NCBI GenBank assembly: GCA_964639275.1
Contig: CAZXCQ010000254.1
Coordinates: forward strand, 1-9,040
Direction of reading: 5' to 3'
Source: CAZXCQ01 sp964639275
Lineage (GTDB): Bacteria; Desulfobacterota; DSM-4660; Desulfatiglandales; Desulfatiglandaceae
DNA length: 9,040 nt
The notes beneath the pieces are model-generated. The model was not told the origin of the DNA, ran no database searches, and saw nothing but the letters and a program-made list of their open reading frames with translations. Both the position numbers and the translations under genes were made by a program. This document shows positions 6,875-9,040 of the stretch, one piece after another (positions within the stretch are counted from its first letter, which is position 1; each line of letters begins with the position of its first letter).

Positions 6875-7807
6875 ATGAAAACCAACACGTTGGCGTCAGA
6901 CCCGCATATCTTGCGAAGACTTCGCTGGCTGGGCCCTTTTCTGGAGGGGTGGTCTATCTTCAGACAGAGCCTTTTGGGAAAGATCGGTCTCATCCTCCTG
7001 ATCATTTTTGCGATTATGGCCGTTTGCAGCTATATACCTCCCTGGATCAACCCCATGTACAATCCCATGACCGGTGTGGACCCTGAGATCTCCTCTTCCA
7101 TAGGCCCTTCCTGGAGACACTGGCTGGGGACCGACTTTATGGGCCGGGATATCTTGAGCCAGCTCCTGGCAGGGGCACGGGTCGCTTTTATGGTGGGCGT
7201 TTCAGCCGCTGTTATGAGTATCTTTATGGGGACCTCCATCGGTATGATCGCCGGATACATGGGCAGCTTTATGGACACCCTCTTGATGCGTCTGGCGGAC
7301 ATGATTATGGTGATGCCCACCTTGCTTGTGGTGCTGCTCTTGTCGTCGGTCTTTGGGCAGCTCAATATCTGGACCATCGTTCTGATCATAGCCCTCTTCC
7401 GCTGGCCAGGGGTATCGCGCATTATCAGGGGGCAGACCCTATCCCTGAAACAACGATCGTTTGTTGAGGCCGCCAAGGTGGCCGGGGCGTCGCACCTGGG
7501 GATCATCATAAGACACATCATGCCCAATGTATTACCCCTGGCATTTCTGTTTATGACCTTCCGGGTGACTTCAGCAATCATCATCGAGGCGGCCCTGGCC
7601 TTTTTGGGGTTCGGAGACCCCGGCACGGTGAGCTGGGGGATGATGCTGCAGTGGGTCTGGAAGACAGGGCATATGTTTAAGGCACCCTACTGGCTTCTCC
7701 CTCCTGGCATATGCATATCTCTGATTACGCTCTCTTTCTATATGCTGGGAAGGGCCATGGATGAGGTGCTGGACCCGAGGCTGAGAAAAGAAGACCGGGG
7801 GGCGTAG
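6875..7807 (+). CDS. Opp/Dpp-type ABC transporter permease (DppC-like)
   Basis: This 310-residue protein is the second permease of the importer. The C-type features are a long cytoplasmic N-terminus, a first membrane segment (about 36-55), the periplasmic motif HWLGTDFMGRDILSQLLAGAR (82-102), several further membrane segments, and the EAA loop LSLKQRSFVEAAKVAG (189-204) leading to RHIMPNVLP (213-221). It ends with the conserved GRAMDEVLDPRLR (292-304). ATG 6875 is 13 bp after the stop of the first permease, and the ATPase follows after a single base. This packing indicates one transcript, and translation is probably coupled. Length and motifs are normal for the family, and nothing looks truncated. 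Confidence 0.91.
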   Translation: MKTNTLASDPHILRRLRWLGPFLEGWSIFRQSLLGKIGLILLIIFAIMAVCSYIPPWINPMYNPMTGVDPEISSSIGPSWRHWLGTDFMGRDILSQLLAGARVAFMVGVSAAVMSIFMGTSIGMIAGYMGSFMDTLLMRLADMIMVMPTLLVVLLLSSVFGQLNIWTIVLIIALFRWPGVSRIIRGQTLSLKQRSFVEAAKVAGASHLGIIIRHIMPNVLPLAFLFMTFRVTSAIIIEAALAFLGFGDPGTVSWGMMLQWVWKTGHMFKAPYWLLPPGICISLITLSFYMLGRAMDEVLDPRLRKEDRGA

Positions 7808-7808
7808 G

Positions 7809-8762
7809 ATGGCTCTGTTGGAAGTGGAGGATCTGTGTATAGGCTATAATACAAAAAATGGCTACCTCAAGGCGGTGGAAGGTGTCTCCTTTTCCCTGGA
7901 GGAAGGGCAATCCCTCGGCTTTGTGGGAGAATCGGGCTGTGGCAAGACCACCATCGGCATGGCACTCATGGGGCTGCTCCCGCCCAATGGGTCGGTCTCA
8001 AAGGGTCGGATACTTTTTGAGGGTGAGGACCTCCTCAAGATGTCTGATAGGGAGATGAGACAGATTCGGTGGGGGGAGATTGCCATGATTTTTCAGGCGG
8101 CCATGAATGCCTTGAATCCGGTCCAGCGGGTGGTCGACCAGATTGCAGAGGCCATTTTGACCCATGCCCCCACCGTGGGGAAGAGGGGGGCGGTTGAACA
8201 GGTCCAAGACCTGTTTCAGATTGTAGGGATACCGGTTGAACGGATGAATGACTATCCGCATCAATATAGCGGCGGGATGAAACAGCGGGCCATTATCGCC
8301 ATGGCATTGGCCTGCAGGCCAAAACTCATCATTGCCGATGAACCGACCACGGCCCTGGATGTGATTGTGCAGGATCAGATTCTTGCAGAGACCAAGCATT
8401 TACAAAGGGAGTTTGATATCAGCATGATCTTTATCTCGCACGATATCTCGATTGTGGCGGATGTCTCGCATGATATCGGAATCATGTATGCGGGCCAGCT
8501 GGTGGAATATGGGCCCAGAGATGAGGTCTTTGACTCCCCTGTCCATCCTTACACAAAGGCCCTTCTGGCATCCTATCCCAGGCTGACAGGGGCAAAGAGT
8601 CTATTGCAGCCCATCCCTGGGGAAACACCCAACCTGATCCATCCTCCCGATGGATGCCGATTTTGTGACCGGTGTCCAGGGGCGAGCCCGAACTGCAAGG
8701 AGGAACACTTGGCCTGGGTAAATGTCAGCCCGCGACACAAGAGCCTTTGCTATCAGTGTTAG
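7809..8762 (+). CDS. Opp/Dpp-type ABC transporter ATPase (DppD-like) with C-terminal cysteine cluster
   Basis: This 317-residue cytoplasmic ATPase powers the importer. All nucleotide-binding elements are present: Walker A GESGCGKTT (40-48), the Q-loop in MIFQAAMNALNPV (Q96), the ABC signature YSGGMKQR (153-160), Walker B LIIADE (173-178) and the switch histidine H211 in ISHD. After the core comes the oligopeptide-type C-terminal extension with HPYTKALLASYP. It ends in a cysteine group, C283-x2-C286-x2-C289-x6-C296, then C314 and C317. Cysteines in this tail occur in many OppD/DppD proteins and have been linked to an iron-sulfur cluster in a mycobacterial member; this copy has more than the minimum. 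The ATG follows the preceding stop after one base. The partner ATPase usually encoded next (OppF/DppF) is absent from the remaining 278 bp, so the transporter may use two copies of this protein or borrow a partner from elsewhere. Confidence 0.92.
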   Translation: MALLEVEDLCIGYNTKNGYLKAVEGVSFSLEEGQSLGFVGESGCGKTTIGMALMGLLPPNGSVSKGRILFEGEDLLKMSDREMRQIRWGEIAMIFQAAMNALNPVQRVVDQIAEAILTHAPTVGKRGAVEQVQDLFQIVGIPVERMNDYPHQYSGGMKQRAIIAMALACRPKLIIADEPTTALDVIVQDQILAETKHLQREFDISMIFISHDISIVADVSHDIGIMYAGQLVEYGPRDEVFDSPVHPYTKALLASYPRLTGAKSLLQPIPGETPNLIHPPDGCRFCDRCPGASPNCKEEHLAWVNVSPRHKSLCYQC

Positions 8763-8883
8763 CAAAAAGCAGCGAAACGACCAGAAAAAGGACCGTCTTT
8801 AGGGTCTTAGAAAAAAACATTGTCCCCGAAATGGTCACAGTTTGTGGTTTCGGGTTTCGCAACACTTTAGGCCTTTGAAAGCC

Positions 8884-8905
8884 GGGGAATAGGGGTTCCG
8901 TTTTT
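8884..8905 (+). terminator. Weak candidate terminator for the transporter operon
   Basis: GGAA (8886-8889) pairs with TTCC (8896-8899) around a 6-nt loop, and five T follow at 8901-8905. The stem is only four pairs, and it lies 120 bp beyond the last stop codon. No better Rho-independent terminator is visible after the ATPase gene. Confidence 0.2.
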
Positions 8906-8924
8906 CGGGCGTATAACTCGCCCG
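8906..8924. repeat. Perfect 6-bp GC-rich hairpin
   Basis: CGGGCG (8906-8911) and CGCCCG (8919-8924) are exact reverse complements separated by the 7-nt loop TATAACT. It abuts and slightly overlaps the left arm of the long inverted repeat that starts at 8922, so the two structures may compete or stack. A T run (8901-8905) lies before it, which would place the T run after the hairpin only for neither reading direction on the + strand. Confidence 0.6.
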
Positions 8925-9040
8925 TAAGAGAGCCTAAAGAAATCACGTGCCAGAGGTCAAAACAGGGGGCAGTATTTGCTGAAAGGTCTTATGGTTTTTG
9001 GCGACCTCGATCTCCGTGATTTCTTAACGCTCTCTAACGG
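8922..9040. repeat. Long imperfect inverted repeat (26-bp arms), MITE-like or hairpin element
   Basis: The left arm (8922-8947, beginning CCGTAAGAGAG and ending AAATCACG) and the right arm (9015-9040, beginning CGTGATTTCTT and ending TAACGG) are reverse complements at 23 of 26 positions. Between them lie 67 bp, containing a further pair GAGGTC (8953-8958) and GACCTC (9003-9008) that extends the fold. A chance match of this length and quality in so short a stretch is unlikely. The repeat reaches the last base of the window, so its true end may lie outside. It could be a non-autonomous mobile element (MITE), the end of a larger insertion, or a structured RNA. No transposase is visible and no target-site duplication can be assigned. 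Confidence 0.65.

Larger units (their letters stand above)
8763..9040. other. Non-coding 3' region with stacked hairpins
   Basis: No convincing gene is seen after the ATPase. Minus-strand and plus-strand open frames here are short, lack ribosome sites and match no family I know. Several self-complementary segments follow one another: AGGACC (8789-8794) with GGTCTT (8803-8808); CCCGAAA (8825-8831) with TTTCGGG (8848-8854), with an inner CACA/TGTG pair; CTTTAGGC (8865-8872) with GCCTAAAG (8932-8939); CGGGCG (8906-8911) with CGCCCG (8919-8924); and a long inverted repeat from 8922 to 9040, listed separately. This density looks like an intergenic repeat unit or a structured RNA rather than random spacer. 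Confidence 0.55.

Noticed and set aside
8725..8946. Minus-strand 73-codon open frame in the right non-coding region
   Set aside because: It overlaps the ATPase end antisense, spans hairpin-forming repeat sequence and has no recognised domain. It is more likely a chance frame through a repeat.
1..9040. CRISPR array, tRNA, rRNA or transposase gene
   Set aside because: No regularly spaced direct repeats, no cloverleaf-like or rRNA-like sequence and no transposase or integrase motif were seen on either strand.

Overview
The window looks like part of a bacterial chromosome with moderately high GC. The style fits a Desulfobacterota/deltaproteobacterium-like anaerobe, because a B12-type radical SAM enzyme sits beside RimK/GshB-type ligases and a complete-looking Opp/Dpp permease. 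That taxonomic guess is inference, since no marker gene is present. All seven supported genes lie on the + strand.

Layout. Positions 1-367 are a gene-poor leader with several inverted repeats, one plausible sigma70-like promoter (TTGACA-17-TACCAT, about 197-225) and only a weak 38-codon ORF. Positions 368-3947 hold three tightly packed genes: a cobalamin-binding-type radical SAM protein, a 300-residue RimK-like ATP-grasp ligase, and a 330-residue glutathione-synthetase-like ATP-grasp ligase that overlaps the previous gene by 19 nt. A gap of 143 bp follows, with a possible terminator and a perfect 9-bp stem-loop. Positions 4091-8762 hold a second four-gene run encoding an Opp/Dpp-type ABC transporter: a secreted family 5 substrate-binding protein, two permeases and one ATPase. 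The usual second ATPase (OppF/DppF) is not in the window. Positions 8763-9040 contain no convincing gene but have several hairpins and a long imperfect inverted repeat ending exactly at the window edge.

How the parts may work together. The radical SAM enzyme could methylate or otherwise remodel a small substrate, and the two ATP-grasp enzymes could each form an amide (peptide-like) bond. The product would then be a small modified peptide or amino-acid conjugate. The adjacent peptide-type importer may take up the same product, its metal complex or a precursor. This is inference from gene neighbourhood. No precursor peptide, glutamate-cysteine ligase or other pathway gene that would fix the chemistry can be recognised here. 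The most interesting part of the window is the radical SAM plus two-ligase cassette. The second is the structured repeat at the right edge.
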